A stretch of DNA of 64,000 bases, from NCBI RefSeq assembly GCF_000010085.1, contig NC_007712.1:496001-560000 (forward strand), in the 5' to 3' direction. The notes beneath the pieces were generated by a model. The model worked only from the letters and a program-made list of their open reading frames with translations, was not told the origin of the DNA and did no database searches. This DNA is from Sodalis glossinidius str. 'morsitans'. GTDB lineage: Bacteria > Pseudomonadota > Gammaproteobacteria > Enterobacterales > Enterobacteriaceae. Position 1 is the stretch's first letter. The number at the start of each line of letters is the position of its first letter. This document shows, one piece after another, positions 41,744 through 50,821 of this stretch. The translations under genes and the position numbers were made by a program.

Positions 41744-41778
41744 TACTGTTTTTATATACAGTATCTTGGTGGTATAAT
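41744..41778 (+). promoter_or_regulatory. LexA (SOS) box and promoter ahead of the lysis genes
   Basis: TACTGTTTTTATATACAGTA at 41744-41763 is a perfect TACTG-N10-CAGTA LexA box with an AT-rich core. A perfect -10 hexamer TATAAT lies at 41773-41778, so LexA would cover the -35 region. The amidase start is about 45 bases downstream. Direct SOS control of a phage lysis or toxin gene is the likely original purpose. Confidence 0.85.
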
Positions 41779-41822
41779 CGTACTCCCGAAAGCGAAGACG
41801 TTAACAACTAGAGAGCTATACC

Positions 41823-42600
41823 ATGTATCCGATTGACTACAATTCATACCGTGCTGTAAAAAGCTTTAACAGTCGCGTACGTTTCCTAGTAATGCACTAT
41901 ACCGCAGGTAATTTTAAAAGTTCAGTCACTACGCTTACCGGCAATTCAGTCAGCGCGCATTACCTTGTCCCCGACCCGTCGGATAAAACCTACATCGACG
42001 CTGGGTTCAAAGATATGCGGACATTCAACCTGGTGGACGAAAACGACAGGGCTTGGCATGCTGGTGTAAGTGATTGAGCTGGGCGTAGTGGTCTCAATGA
42101 TACTTCTATAGGCATTGAAACGGTTAATCTTGCAACGAACAACAATGGTGAATTTGTTTTTCCGCCTTTCCACCCACAGCAGATAAACGCCATTATTGAG
42201 TTATCAAAAAACATTGTGCAACGCTACCCGGATATTACCCCTGTTAACGTTGTAGGGCATTCAGATATTACGCCGGGTCGGAAAAGTGATCCGGGTGCGG
42301 CTTTCCTAATGGAAGGAGCTTCACGAGGCGGGTATCGGTGCATGGCCGGATGCAGATACCGTTGAGAAATACACGGTTAAGTTCATCTCACAGGGGGTAC
42401 CTGAACGTAGCGCCATTATCAATCTACTGAATAAATACGGCTATTCTGTCAAAGCTGCCAATACAGCGGACGGTTTTAAGCAATTAATCAGGGCATTCCA
42501 GCTGCATTTCCGCCAAGAAAATTATGATGGCGTTCTGGATACGGAAACTGCGGCGATACTAGCTGCGTTATGCGAAAAGCACAAAAACATCAAAAGCTAA
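41823..42600 (+). pseudogene. AmiD/AmpD-type N-acetylmuramoyl-L-alanine amidase, broken
   Basis: A zinc amidase (Amidase_2) that cuts the lactyl-amide bond in peptidoglycan, with a C-terminal peptidoglycan-binding domain. Visible: FLVMHYTAGN with the first zinc His, HYLVPD, and VVGHSDITPGRKSDPG with the second His and Asp region. A TGA replaces the tryptophan in the SDWAGR motif (42075). A frameshift after DPGAAF is followed in the other frame by SAIINLLNKYGY..., an intact binding domain. It lies behind the LexA box and before the holin gene. Confidence 0.85.
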
Positions 42601-42692
42601 CATTCCACTAGTAAACACTTCAAGGCTGTGCTCCGGCGTGGCCTTTTTTCTGACCGATAGTCACCCCCGGACCAATAACCCCGATAATCCCA

Positions 42693-42869
42693 ATGGAAAA
42701 ATTTACTACCGGCTATGCCTATAGCTGGGCCCTTGTCACGTGCCTGCTGGGTGCGTTCTCGCTCAGTGAATGGGCATTGATTACCGGTATCGCCTGTACG
42801 CTGGCGACCTTCCTGCTGAACTGGATTTACCGGCATAAAGAATACCGTTTTAGGACGAAGCGCGACTAA
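42693..42869 (+). CDS. phage holin-like small membrane protein
   Basis: A 58-residue protein: MEKFTTGYAYSW, one or two hydrophobic segments (ALVTCLLGAFSL and WALITGIACTLATFLLNWIY) and a charged tail HKEYRFRTKRD. Size, topology and position directly before the lysozyme gene match class II phage holins, which open the inner membrane at lysis. Its stop overlaps the lysozyme ATG (TAATG). The frame is intact. The ribosome-binding site is not strong. Confidence 0.78.
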   Translation: MEKFTTGYAYSWALVTCLLGAFSLSEWALITGIACTLATFLLNWIYRHKEYRFRTKRD

Positions 42870-43353
42870 TGAATCCCGAGCTGCGTAACCGAGTGATAAA
42901 AGCCACAGTAGGCGGCGCTATCGCATTAGCGACCGTACTCATCCAATGGCACGAAGGCGTGCGCTACACGCCCTATCGGGATTCCGGTGGTGTGTTGTCG
43001 GTCTGTTATGGGCATACCATAGCGATATCGTTCCCGGTAAACGCTATAGCGCTGAGGAATGCCAGGCCCTACTGGAGAGTGACCTGAAAGCGGCAATGGC
43101 CGTCGTTGACGCCAATGTTACCGTACCACTGACTGAGAGCCAAAAAGCTGCGCTGGCCTCGTTCGTCTACAACGTCGGCAGCGGGGCGTTTGTGCGCTCT
43201 ACGCTACTGAAGACGCTGAACGCCGGAGACAGAGCCGGTGCCTGTGACGAGATGCGGCGCTGGAAGTATATTGACGGCAAGGTCTCGAAGGGACTGGTCA
43301 GTCGGCGGGCAGTAGAGCGCGAGTTTTGTACTGAAGCCTCTGTCATTCTTTAA
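42869..43353 (+). pseudogene. phage endolysin (GH24 lysozyme), frameshifted
   Basis: A lambdoid/P21-type lysozyme with an N-terminal signal-arrest-like helix (ATVGGAIALATVL). The catalytic region is WHEGVRYTPYRDSGGVLSVCYGHT, with the Glu and Asp of the E-8-D-5-T triad. Right after GHT a small indel shifts the frame. SDIVPGKRYSAEECQALLESDL through CTEASVIL continues in the next frame to the stop. One lesion only. With the broken amidase it leaves no working endolysin here. Confidence 0.88.
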
Positions 43354-43366
43354 TCCAAACCAATGG

Positions 43367-43392
43367 GCCTCGCATTCCGCGGGGCTTTTTTT
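43367..43392 (+). terminator. rho-independent terminator after the lysis genes
   Basis: GCCTCGC and GCGGGGC form a 7-pair stem (one G-T pair) with a 5-base loop, followed by seven T residues. It closes the lysis cassette. Confidence 0.85.
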
Positions 43393-43437
43393 CGCCTGCG
43401 CATCCTCGTGCGCATAAAACCAAGAGTCTTTCGGGAT

Positions 43438-43527
43438 ATGAGCCTGAGACAGAGTGGCGGTTTCATCGCTAACCCCTCTTGGGCCACTCATGTCTACGAG
43501 GCAGGCTCTATCACCAAAAGGAAATAA
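43438..43527 (+). CDS. possible 29-residue leader-type ORF before rha
   Basis: ATG to TAA, 30 codons, beginning MSLRQSGGFIANPSW and ending SITKRK. Its last codons contain the AAGGAAA ribosome-binding site of the following gene, so it could couple translation. I recognise no family and no strong ribosome-binding site of its own. It may be a phage leader peptide or chance. Confidence 0.35.
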   Translation: MSLRQSGGFIANPSWATHVYEAGSITKRK

Positions 43528-43530
43528 GCG

Positions 43531-45156
43531 ATGCAATTAGTAGAAATAAAGAAATTTGATCTTGTAGCGAATACTATGGCGATTGCTGAAGGTGTTAAGA
43601 AAGATCATGACACCATTATCAAGCTTGTTGACCGCAACAAAGCTGATCTGGAAGAGTTCGGGCCATTCGGATTTGAAATCCGTATGGTTGAAAGAAGTCA
43701 AGGCGGTGGCAAGCCTCTTCGTGTTGCATTTCTCAACGAGCAGCAAACTACACTCTTAATTACCTACATGCGCAACAATGATGCTGTTCGTGCATTCAAG
43801 AAGAAGCGGGTTTCCGAGTTCTTCCGTATGCGCAAGGTATTAGCGGGCAGGAAGATGGATCGCAATACTGCCTGGCTTGAGTACCGCCCAATGACCGATA
43901 CCATCAAGCACGAACGCGAAGCACAGGGGAAAACCATCGCGCCACACCACTTCAGCAACGAGGCTGATTTAATAAACCGCATTGCACTTGGTATGACATC
44001 TGCGAAATTTCGTGTCCACCATGAAATAGGTAAGAAAGAGGCCATCCGTGACTATCTGACACCAGAGCAGATCCACTGCATTACCGAATTGCAACGCGCC
44101 AATACGGTATTTATTGGCATGGGCTGGGACTTCGAGCAACGCAAGGCCACGCTGATGGGAATATTCAACAAAAACCATCGTCAGCCATTGATTGAAGAAC
44201 AGCACCTTCCGCCGGAAACGATGGTGCCCAAAGTCTCGGGCGGCATTCCGCGCAGCGGCAAGGACTTTAACGGTATCCTCAATGAACTCTCGGCGATGGG
44301 TCGCTGGGCCAATGCCGGGGCGGGCTACCCGTTTGATGCGGCGTTTGCCAACGCCATCGGCGGTTATCCTGCCGGTGCGAAAATCCCGAACGTGGAGAAC
44401 AGCGGTTTCTGGCTGAACACCGTCGATAACAATCTGGATAATCCCGAGGTGGCAGACGACCGGCTGACGGGCAGGGTACCGGCAGAAAACTACGGTATTG
44501 CCACGCTATCCGGGCTGGTAAAGGCGGATGTGACGCTGACCACGTTACAGTCGGCCAAGGCGCGTATCGTGCTTACAGGTGAGCTGAAGGCCAATATGGC
44601 GGTCATTTTCCCCGCGTGGCAGACGAGCTGGACGGTGGTGAATCAATGCACGGGCAGTGGCTCGCTGATTTGTCGCACGAAAGCGGGAGCGGGTGTTTTG
44701 GTGCCCAAGGGTGAGTCGAGAGAGATTGTTGGCGACGGCAGTGGCCTTGTGCCGCGTATCGTGAATGCGACCACTTCGGTTGCGGGCATCACCCAACTCA
44801 GCAACGCCACCCACAGCGACAGCGAGACGATGGCCGCCACGCCCAAGGCGGTGAAAGCGCTCGCCGATACTCTCAGTGGTGGCCGCCTGCTGAATATCCA
44901 GTCCTTCACCAAAAGCGGCATCTATACTCCCACGCCGGGGACACGGAAAATCCGCGTGAAATGCTGGAGCGCTGGCGGCGGCGGTGCAGGCATGTCCAAA
45001 CAAAACCGTGGTTCGGTAGCCGGCGCGGCCGGGGCCTATGCAGAGGCGTTACTGAATGCAACGTCGTTTTCGTCCGTGAGTGTTGAAGTGGGTACGGGCG
45101 GAGCCGCATCGGCAGACGGTGTTTCACTGGATGGTGGCTATGGGATCTTATGTTGA
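43531..45156 (+). CDS. in-frame fusion of a Rha-type phage regulator with a tail-fibre protein
   Basis: A 541-codon open frame made of two unrelated phage proteins. Residues 1 to about 225 are a Rha-family regulator (VANTMAIAEGVKKDHDTIIKLV, FEIRMVERSQGGGKP, FLNEQQTTLLITYMRN, LTPEQIHCITELQRANTVFI), a protein encoded in the phage early region. From about residue 227 it is a tail-fibre protein (FPPETM-like LPPETMVPKVSGGIPRSGKDFNGILNEL, AIGGYPAGAKIPN, VDNNLDNPE, and glycine-rich beta repeats at the end). The fibre part loses frame near 45140; VDENTRYASGRGGDGLIIVEEYS follows in another frame to 45223. A good ribosome-binding site precedes the start. A deletion between early and tail regions best explains it. 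Confidence 0.8.
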   Translation: MQLVEIKKFDLVANTMAIAEGVKKDHDTIIKLVDRNKADLEEFGPFGFEIRMVERSQGGGKPLRVAFLNEQQTTLLITYMRNNDAVRAFKKKRVSEFFRMRKVLAGRKMDRNTAWLEYRPMTDTIKHEREAQGKTIAPHHFSNEADLINRIALGMTSAKFRVHHEIGKKEAIRDYLTPEQIHCITELQRANTVFIGMGWDFEQRKATLMGIFNKNHRQPLIEEQHLPPETMVPKVSGGIPRSGKDFNGILNELSAMGRWANAGAGYPFDAAFANAIGGYPAGAKIPNVENSGFWLNTVDNNLDNPEVADDRLTGRVPAENYGIATLSGLVKADVTLTTLQSAKARIVLTGELKANMAVIFPAWQTSWTVVNQCTGSGSLICRTKAGAGVLVPKGESREIVGDGSGLVPRIVNATTSVAGITQLSNATHSDSETMAATPKAVKALADTLSGGRLLNIQSFTKSGIYTPTPGTRKIRVKCWSAGGGGAGMSKQNRGSVAGAAGAYAEALLNATSFSSVSVEVGTGGAASADGVSLDGGYGILC

Positions 45157-45219
45157 TGAGAATACGCGCTATGCTTCCGGTCGTGGTGGCGATGGCCTGA
45201 TTATTGTCGAAGAGTACTC

Positions 45220-45447
45220 ATGAAGGAACACACAGGATCGTATGCGCTGATACCTGAAAACAGAAACAGGGTTGAAAATATCATTGTCTCCAGCGATGAC
45301 TATCAACGCCAAGGCTACTACGCCGTCAGGTACGACGAGAAAACATTTTGTCAGCCAAGGATGTATTATAATAAGCTAAATGGTTTTTTCTATGATGATA
45401 ATGGTTTTACAATGATTAGAAATGCAATCGTAAATCCACCTGTGTAG
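45220..45447 (+). CDS. small phage protein after the tail fibre, unknown
   Basis: A 75-residue protein, MKEHTGSYALIPENRNRVENI..., whose ATG overlaps the last stop of the tail-fibre remnant (ATGA). Rich in Tyr and Asn, no membrane segment, no family I recognise. Position suggests a fibre-associated or assembly factor, possibly truncated. The frame is intact. Confidence 0.5.
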   Translation: MKEHTGSYALIPENRNRVENIIVSSDDYQRQGYYAVRYDEKTFCQPRMYYNKLNGFFYDDNGFTMIRNAIVNPPV

Positions 45448-45575
45448 CTTGTAGTAGAATAAGAAGCAGGTCTTACTGCTTCTTTGATTTAAACGGCATG
45501 ATGAGGTAGCTACAATGTATATGAATACATGAAAAAATATAAATGTCAATATATACTGAATATTGGTTTCATAGA

Positions 45576-46992
45576 TTATTTAATAGATATGCCGTTGTTG
45601 TATATATAAAACGTCATATCTTTATGAGTTAGTATTTCATCAGGCTCTCCTAGTTGATGTTTTACTCCGATTAAGCATCTATCTAAGTCATGACACTCTT
45701 CAACATCTTTCATGATGGCAATAAAAGTTCTTCCTTTATGACTATTATTATACCAATATGTGAAAGTCTGGGCTCGTCCTGAAAATATTATAGAGCCGTT
45801 TTTTTTATCGAACATTACAGGTCGTTAATGTTATGCCATCCTGAAATCCAACTGACAGCCAATGCTTGAGTACCCCAATAAGGACCATAACCATAGGTTA
45901 GGTTGTTCTCCTTAACAAAGGTATATAATTGATTTGTGGACCAGGGTAGTAGTTTTTTGGGTTCTTGAGTATGAGAATAAATTTGAGATAAGATAAAATA
46001 GCGATAAAAAATACACTAATTATTTTTTGATTTAATGACTACGGTAAATATAATAGAAAGACCTAAATATATTATATTCACAAAAAATCGAGCATGTTTT
46101 TCTGCGCCTTCAGCAGAACCAATGATAAAGGATAGCATGATGCCAAGCAAAGATAATGTAATGAGTATTTTTAATGAGCTGATTACATGGGATTTGTATA
46201 TTGCATAAAATGTAAGCAATAAAAATATAGATGCAGACAGAATGTAGGTTTTGGGATTATTAATAAAAAAGATATTAACCATACCACCGAATCCATACAT
46301 TAGCCAATATATATTACTAAACCATTGCGGAATAGGCCCCTAACGAAAATGATACTACAGAAATCCCAAGTGCTTTCTCTATTACATGGCTAAATAGTAA
46401 TATCCCTGTAAATATCATTAAGGTAAATGATAGAATATCTTTTTCTTTTTTATAAAATGCTTTATATGTAATGGAAATAAGCAATGGCAAATAGTATGAA
46501 GGAAGAAACCAAGAATCTGATACAGCTGCAATTATTGAAAAAAACAAGGAATGACATCCTTTACATTTATAGTTTTTTTTGTGTTAAATATAAAAAGTAA
46601 AACACAAAACAAACCATAGAGATTTGTAATGTTATGCGATGCTGGCTGAGCAATGTATACTACACTGAAAGCAAAGCTTGATAAGATGGGAGCTAACAAA
46701 AAAGAAATTTTTTTTCGTTTCATTGTAAATTTTATTATAGTTGTTGATGCTCCAAAAAATAAAAAAGGATATAATGTATTGGATATACAGATAGATACCA
46801 ACTATCCGTTGTTCGCCCCCAGTACTTTAATGCTAAAATCCCATATTTACTTACTTCATTCCATGTGGTTGGTGTATTTGCAACATCTCCGTCAGCAGAA
46901 AAATGAAAGGTAACAAAAAAGCAGGAAAAGAAAAAGCAAATTAAGACATTCACCATTATGAATATTTTTGTATTTAATGAGAATGTGTTCAT
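45576..46992 (-). pseudogene. Gtr-type O-antigen-modifying glucosyltransferase, broken
   Basis: A large AT-rich membrane protein of about 470 residues that would be the serotype-specific third gene of a gtr operon, two bases after gtrB. It starts at the ATG at 46992 (MNTFSLNTKIFIMVNVLICFFF) and has many hydrophobic helices. The C-terminal periplasmic part is preserved in pieces (NNLTYGYGPYWGTQALAVSWISG, then RAQTFTYWY, FIAIMKDVEECHDLDRCL, GEPDEILTHKDMTFYIYN). Frame changes near 46770, 46540, 46310, 45930 and 45830 break it. It resembles phage-encoded Gtr glucosyltransferases of Shigella type. Serotype conversion by this cassette should be lost. Confidence 0.78.
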
Positions 46993-46994
46993 AG

Positions 46995-47915
46995 TTAATG
47001 TCTCTTTTTAGCTATAACATATCTAGGTCTGTTTTTTGTTTCAATATATATTCGTTCAATATATTCACCCAGCACCCCGATACCGATTAATTGCACTCCA
47101 CCAATAAATAGAATGGCTACCATCAATGATGGATAACCTGGGACTGGGTTACCAAATAGTAATTTGTCAACCGTCATCCATAGGCCATATAGAAAAGAAA
47201 GTGAAGCGACACCAAAACCGATATACGTCCACATTCTTAAAGGGATAGTTGAAAAAGATGTTATCCCTTCAAGAGCTAAATTCCATAATTTCCACCAACT
47301 AAACTTGCTTGATCCGGCTGATCGCTCAGCACGAGTGTATGTAACCATTTCTACTTTTCCGCTCATCCATGACAGCAAACCTTTCATGAAAAGGTTACGT
47401 TCAGGCAAACACGTAATATTTTCTACGACTTCACGTGATATCAAACGAAAGTCACCAACATGTTCTTCAATTTTTTGCGTGCTGATTTTGTTGTGTAGTC
47501 TGTAAAACCATTCTGCCGTTTTTCGCTTTAATTTCCCATCAGTCGTACGGTCAATGCGTTTAGCCAGTACAACATCAGCACCTGCTCGCCACTTCTCAAT
47601 CATCTGTGGTATGATATTTAACGGATCTTGTAAATCTACATCAATGGATATAATTGCATCTCCAGTGGCATGTTCTAATCCTGCGAAAAGTGCAGGTTCT
47701 TTACCAAAGTTTCGAGTAAAGCTGATAGCCTTAACCATTGGATCAGATATTTCTAATACATTAATCAAGCTCTCAGTATTGTCTGTACTACCATCATTAA
47801 TGAACACTACCTCTATATTATATTGATTTAGCTCTGGAAATTCTCTTACCGATTTATAAAAAATCGGTATGGATTTTTCTTCATTAAAAACAGGGACAAC
47901 TAACGAAATCTTCAT
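46995..47915 (-). CDS. gtrB: bactoprenol glucosyltransferase
   Basis: A 306-residue GT2 enzyme that transfers glucose from UDP-glucose to undecaprenyl phosphate for phage-directed O-antigen glucosylation. Motifs: VVPVFNEEKSIPIF, FINDGSTDNT, the DXD region SIDVDLQDP, then HVGDFRLISREVV, and two C-terminal helices (WTYIGFGVASLSFLYGLW and SLMVAILFIGGVQLIGIGVLGEY). The frame is intact. An IS903-like element sits one base before its ATG, separating it from gtrA and its promoter, so expression is doubtful unless the IS supplies one. Confidence 0.92.
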   Translation of the reverse strand: MKISLVVPVFNEEKSIPIFYKSVREFPELNQYNIEVVFINDGSTDNTESLINVLEISDPMVKAISFTRNFGKEPALFAGLEHATGDAIISIDVDLQDPLNIIPQMIEKWRAGADVVLAKRIDRTTDGKLKRKTAEWFYRLHNKISTQKIEEHVGDFRLISREVVENITCLPERNLFMKGLLSWMSGKVEMVTYTRAERSAGSSKFSWWKLWNLALEGITSFSTIPLRMWTYIGFGVASLSFLYGLWMTVDKLLFGNPVPGYPSLMVAILFIGGVQLIGIGVLGEYIERIYIETKNRPRYVIAKKRH

Positions 47916-47924
47916 GTGTTATCC

Positions 47925-48849
47925 GGCTTTGTTGAATAAATATAATTTTTAGGTAATCGTCTGCTCAGATCACTACCGTCATTTCAACATCTGCACTCCA
48001 TGGCAAAGCAAAAGTTTAAAATAACCAACTGGTCCACTTAAACAAAGCTCTCAAGCAGCGCGGGGCTCTGACGATATGGCTGGATGAGTCGGCAATTGTT
48101 GCATGGACGGAAAAAACAACGCCTGAACGGCGGGCGTGGCCGGCCGCTTCACTACACAGATATGGCTATTTAAACTGATGGTGCTGCCGCTAAGATACCC
48201 AGACTACTCGCTGATCAGCAAGCGAGCAAAGACAGTTAAGATCAGCATAAAAACGCCGACCCGTGGTGAAATCTCACCTCTAGTCATTGACGGAACCGGC
48301 CTGAAGGTCTTTGGCGAAGGCGAATGGAAAGTCCGACAGCATGGTGCCGACAGACGGAGGGTGTGGCGTAAGCTGCATATAGCCACAGACAGTGTAACGC
48401 ATGAGATTATCTGTGCTGACTTATCGCTCAGCGGTACGACGGATGCTCAGGCCCTACCAGCTCTGATAAACCAGACCAGCGGAAAATCAGGGAAGCGTCG
48501 GCTGATGGCGCTTACGATACCCGCTACTGTCATGATGCTCTGCTGAGGAAGAAAATAAGGCCTCTTATTCCTCCACGAGGTGGGGCGCAATATTGGCCAG
48601 ACCGATACCATGAGCGTAACTACGCCGTTGCGAATCAGCGTCTAAGCGGCAGTAACGATGTATGGAAAAAGCAAGTGGGCTATCATCTAAGTCTGCGTGA
48701 CTATGATGCGAAGGTAGGTGAGGCAATGGCGATGGTCAAAGCGCTTAACAAAATGACGCTGTTAGGAATGCCGAACAGCATCCGGATCGCATAACAATCG
48801 ATCTGCTAGGGGGGGCGTAGTCACAAGTTCTGATTTATTCAACAAAGCC
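47925..48849 (+). mobile_element. IS903-subgroup (IS5 family) insertion in gtrA, with 9-bp target duplication
   Basis: Both ends carry GGCTTTGTTGAATAAAT as terminal inverted repeats. The flanking 9-base direct repeats are GTGTTATCC at 47916-47924 and 48850-48858. The 9-base duplication and the end sequence are characteristic of IS903. The element is 925 bases, somewhat short for the group, in keeping with its deleted transposase. It split the gtrA-gtrB junction. Confidence 0.93.
48000..48794 (+). pseudogene. IS903-type transposase, broken
   Basis: It begins MAKQKFKITNW and is soon frameshifted. A deletion removes part of the N-terminal region. The DDE core is partly readable (PTRGEISPLVIDGTGLKVFGEGEWKVRQHG, RRRVWRKLHIATDS, CADLSLSG), another shift follows, and it ends GMPNSIRIA. 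It cannot be autonomous. Confidence 0.85.
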
Positions 48850-49208
48850 GTGTTATCCTTAAATACCAAGTGTTTTGCACTGAAGTAACCAATCACCAAG
48901 CTTATTACAGAGAATGATATTAACATGAACATAGGAGATGTATTACAACGATCGCCAACATATCCCGAAAGGATACTCAAAAAGCCCATAATACCTATGT
49001 AAATCATATAGCCTGTTGTTGTAGGGCGCTTTTTGAAGGTTAGCTTTGAATTGACGAAGAAAGAAAAAGTAACAGCAGATATGAACGCTACAAAATTGCT
49101 AACTGATTGCTCATACTTGAATGCATCTATCATGCATAAAAAAACAACCCAATGTATGGCTGTATTGATTATACCAATAGTGGTGTATCTGATAAATTTA
49201 GAGGGCAC
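48762..49208 (-). CDS. gtrA: GtrA-type flippase with an IS-derived C-terminal tail
   Basis: GtrA is a small four-helix protein thought to flip undecaprenyl-phosphate-glucose. The GTG at 49208 with AAAGGG upstream starts PSKFIRYTTIGIINTAIHW, and the remaining helices follow. Removing the IS and one target copy restores a stop at residue 120 (FKDNT, overlapping the gtrB ATG). With the IS, 119 native residues run on into about 29 residues encoded antisense in the IS. The protein core is therefore complete and might still function. Confidence 0.8.
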   Translation of the reverse strand: MPSKFIRYTTIGIINTAIHWVVFLCMIDAFKYEQSVSNFVAFISAVTFSFFVNSKLTFKKRPTTTGYMIYIGIMGFLSILSGYVGDRCNTSPMFMLISFSVISLVIGYFSAKHLVFKDNTALLNKSELVTTPPLADRLLCDPDAVRHS

Positions 49209-49270
49209 AGAATATCCCTTTGCCCCAATCTTTCTCTGGGACTGTCGGTTGTGAAAATTTAGCGTAGAAA

Positions 49271-49880
49271 TTATCGACTCATCAAATCATCCAGGTCATG
49301 ATCGGATAGGGCAGTGCAAACCTTTACGACATCATGCTCCATACCACGGGCAAGCATCTGGCAAGCGATACTGCGTGCAGATTCCTGACGCCCTTTCTGC
49401 TCGCCAAGCTGGATGCCCTTAGCTTCAAGCTGCTCTGCAATGGTCATGATGTCCTCCTGATAGTCAGTGGCTTTGGCGGCGATATGCTGTAGAAATTGCG
49501 ATTCATCCGAAGTATTTCCCCGCTCTGCAATATAGTACATCAGGCTACGGAACTGTTCTTTCGGTATCGCTCATAGATTGAGCAGGCTAGCTATATCAGC
49601 GGCTAGCTCTAGCATATCCCGCGCTCGGATGTGCTTCTGTACTAACTCTAGCAGCGCTACCCGCTGATGAGACAGTATTTGATCATCCGGCATAGCCGTG
49701 ATATCAACCAGCGAGAATGCTTGCCTGTAGAATGATTCTGCCAGTTCAGGGTCAGTAAAGCAATCGAGCCATTGGGTCAGCGTATCGGTGAGCAAGCTAT
49801 CGATTCACTCATCACGCTATCCACGTTCTCACGCTTGCGCACCAGTTGCCGAATGGTTCGTCTCTCAGCCTCTACCATAG
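49271..49880 (-). pseudogene. Rpn-type PD-(D/E)XK nuclease/transposase-like remnant
   Basis: The C-terminal two thirds of an Rpn/YhgA-like (PF04754) protein: LTQWLDCFTDPELAESFYRQAFSLVDITAMPDDQILSHQRVALLELVQKHIRARD, then YYIAERGNTSDESQFLQ and the closing GEQKGRQESARSIACQMLARGM. Stops separate the blocks near 49570 and 49800. The catalytic N-terminal region is not present. It lies between the prophage and tRNA-Phe. Confidence 0.78.
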
Positions 49881-50017
49881 CAGATTGCAGGCACGATTAG
49901 GTGATTTTGTCGAGGCGAGGAATGTAAGCTGTACTGCATGGTTATGCAAATTACGGAACGAGTTATTCTGAAATATTCTGAAGGGTAAGAAGCTACTTAT
50001 GTAACCCCTTGAAATCG

Positions 50018-50093
50018 TGGTGCCCGGACTCGGAATCGAACCAAGGACACGGGGATTTTCAATCCCCTGCTCTACCGACTGAGCTATCCGGGC
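50018..50093 (-). tRNA. tRNA-Phe (GAA)
   Basis: A complete 76-base cloverleaf on the minus strand: acceptor GCCCGGA paired with TCCGGGC, D-arm AGCTCAGTCGGTAGAGC, anticodon stem GGGGATTGAAAATCCCC with anticodon GAA, T-arm GGTTCGATTCC, and an encoded CCA. It appears identical to E. coli tRNA-Phe as I know it. Its place next to yjdC and dsbD matches E. coli pheU. Such tRNA genes are frequent phage attachment sites, and the decayed prophage lies right beside it. Confidence 0.98.
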
Positions 50094-50199
50094 AACGGGC
50101 CGCATTAAACCGTATTGGCTCCATTTCGTCAACGGGTTTATCCTGGAAATACGCGAAACAGCTGCCAATTGCTGAGTTTTCAGGCAAAATGGGGAAAAT

Positions 50200-50775
50200 T
50201 CAGCTTAGGGTGCCGTTTTTACGGCACAGCGCCAAACGTAGAATATCCTCCTCCAGGCGACGTGCAACCGCCACATCCTGGGCGTTGTGTTTGACCAGCA
50301 GTTTACTCAAGCAACCTTCAAGCACCAGCTCCATTTGCTGAGCGACCATGGTCGGATCGTCAGCCTCTAGCTCTACCAGCAGCGCCCGGGTGTAGCGGTA
50401 GGACGCGTGTTTTTGCCGTTCAGCCAGCTGATGAATGGGGTGCATTGTTTCGGGATAAAAGCTGCAGGCGGCGATAAACAGGCAGCCGGGGTAACGCTGT
50501 TGCTCAACCTGTTCTGCCAGAATACGATAGCGCGCCAGCAGTTTTTGCTGTGCATCCATCTCCTCATCCTGCAATACGCGGCTGCGCCAGTCGTCGACCT
50601 GGCCGGCATGATACGTTAGGCAATCATGATGTAACGCTTCCCGATCCGGCCAGTAAACGCTCAATTCCGTTAGCGGCAGCGTCAGTTCATCGGCCAGCAT
50701 CGGTAATGAAACCCGCGCGAAACCGCATTGTTCAAGTAGGCTTAGCGCCCGATCGCGTATGTGTTCTCGTTGCAC
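50200..50775 (-). CDS. yjdC: TetR-family regulator YjdC
   Basis: A 191-residue protein, the same length as E. coli YjdC. The N-terminal TetR helix-turn-helix covers about residues 10-45 (ALSLLEQCGFARVSLPMLADELTLP). The C-terminal ligand domain is well conserved (RYPGCLFIAACSFYPETMHPIHQLAE, AQQMELVLEGCLSKLLV). It lies upstream of dsbD and may be co-transcribed with it in reverse order as in E. coli. Target genes are not known. Intact. Confidence 0.93.
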   Translation of the reverse strand: MQREHIRDRALSLLEQCGFARVSLPMLADELTLPLTELSVYWPDREALHHDCLTYHAGQVDDWRSRVLQDEEMDAQQKLLARYRILAEQVEQQRYPGCLFIAACSFYPETMHPIHQLAERQKHASYRYTRALLVELEADDPTMVAQQMELVLEGCLSKLLVKHNAQDVAVARRLEEDILRLALCRKNGTLS

Positions 50776-50821
50776 GTTTCCTCCTGCTGGTTAACCGGCG
50801 GTTGCCTTGCCTGAGTGTCGC

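Noticed and set aside
38018..50093. Phage attachment repeats (attL/attR) at tRNA-Phe
   Set aside because: I looked for a copy of the tRNA 3' end near the left prophage boundary and did not see one. No integrase gene is visible either.
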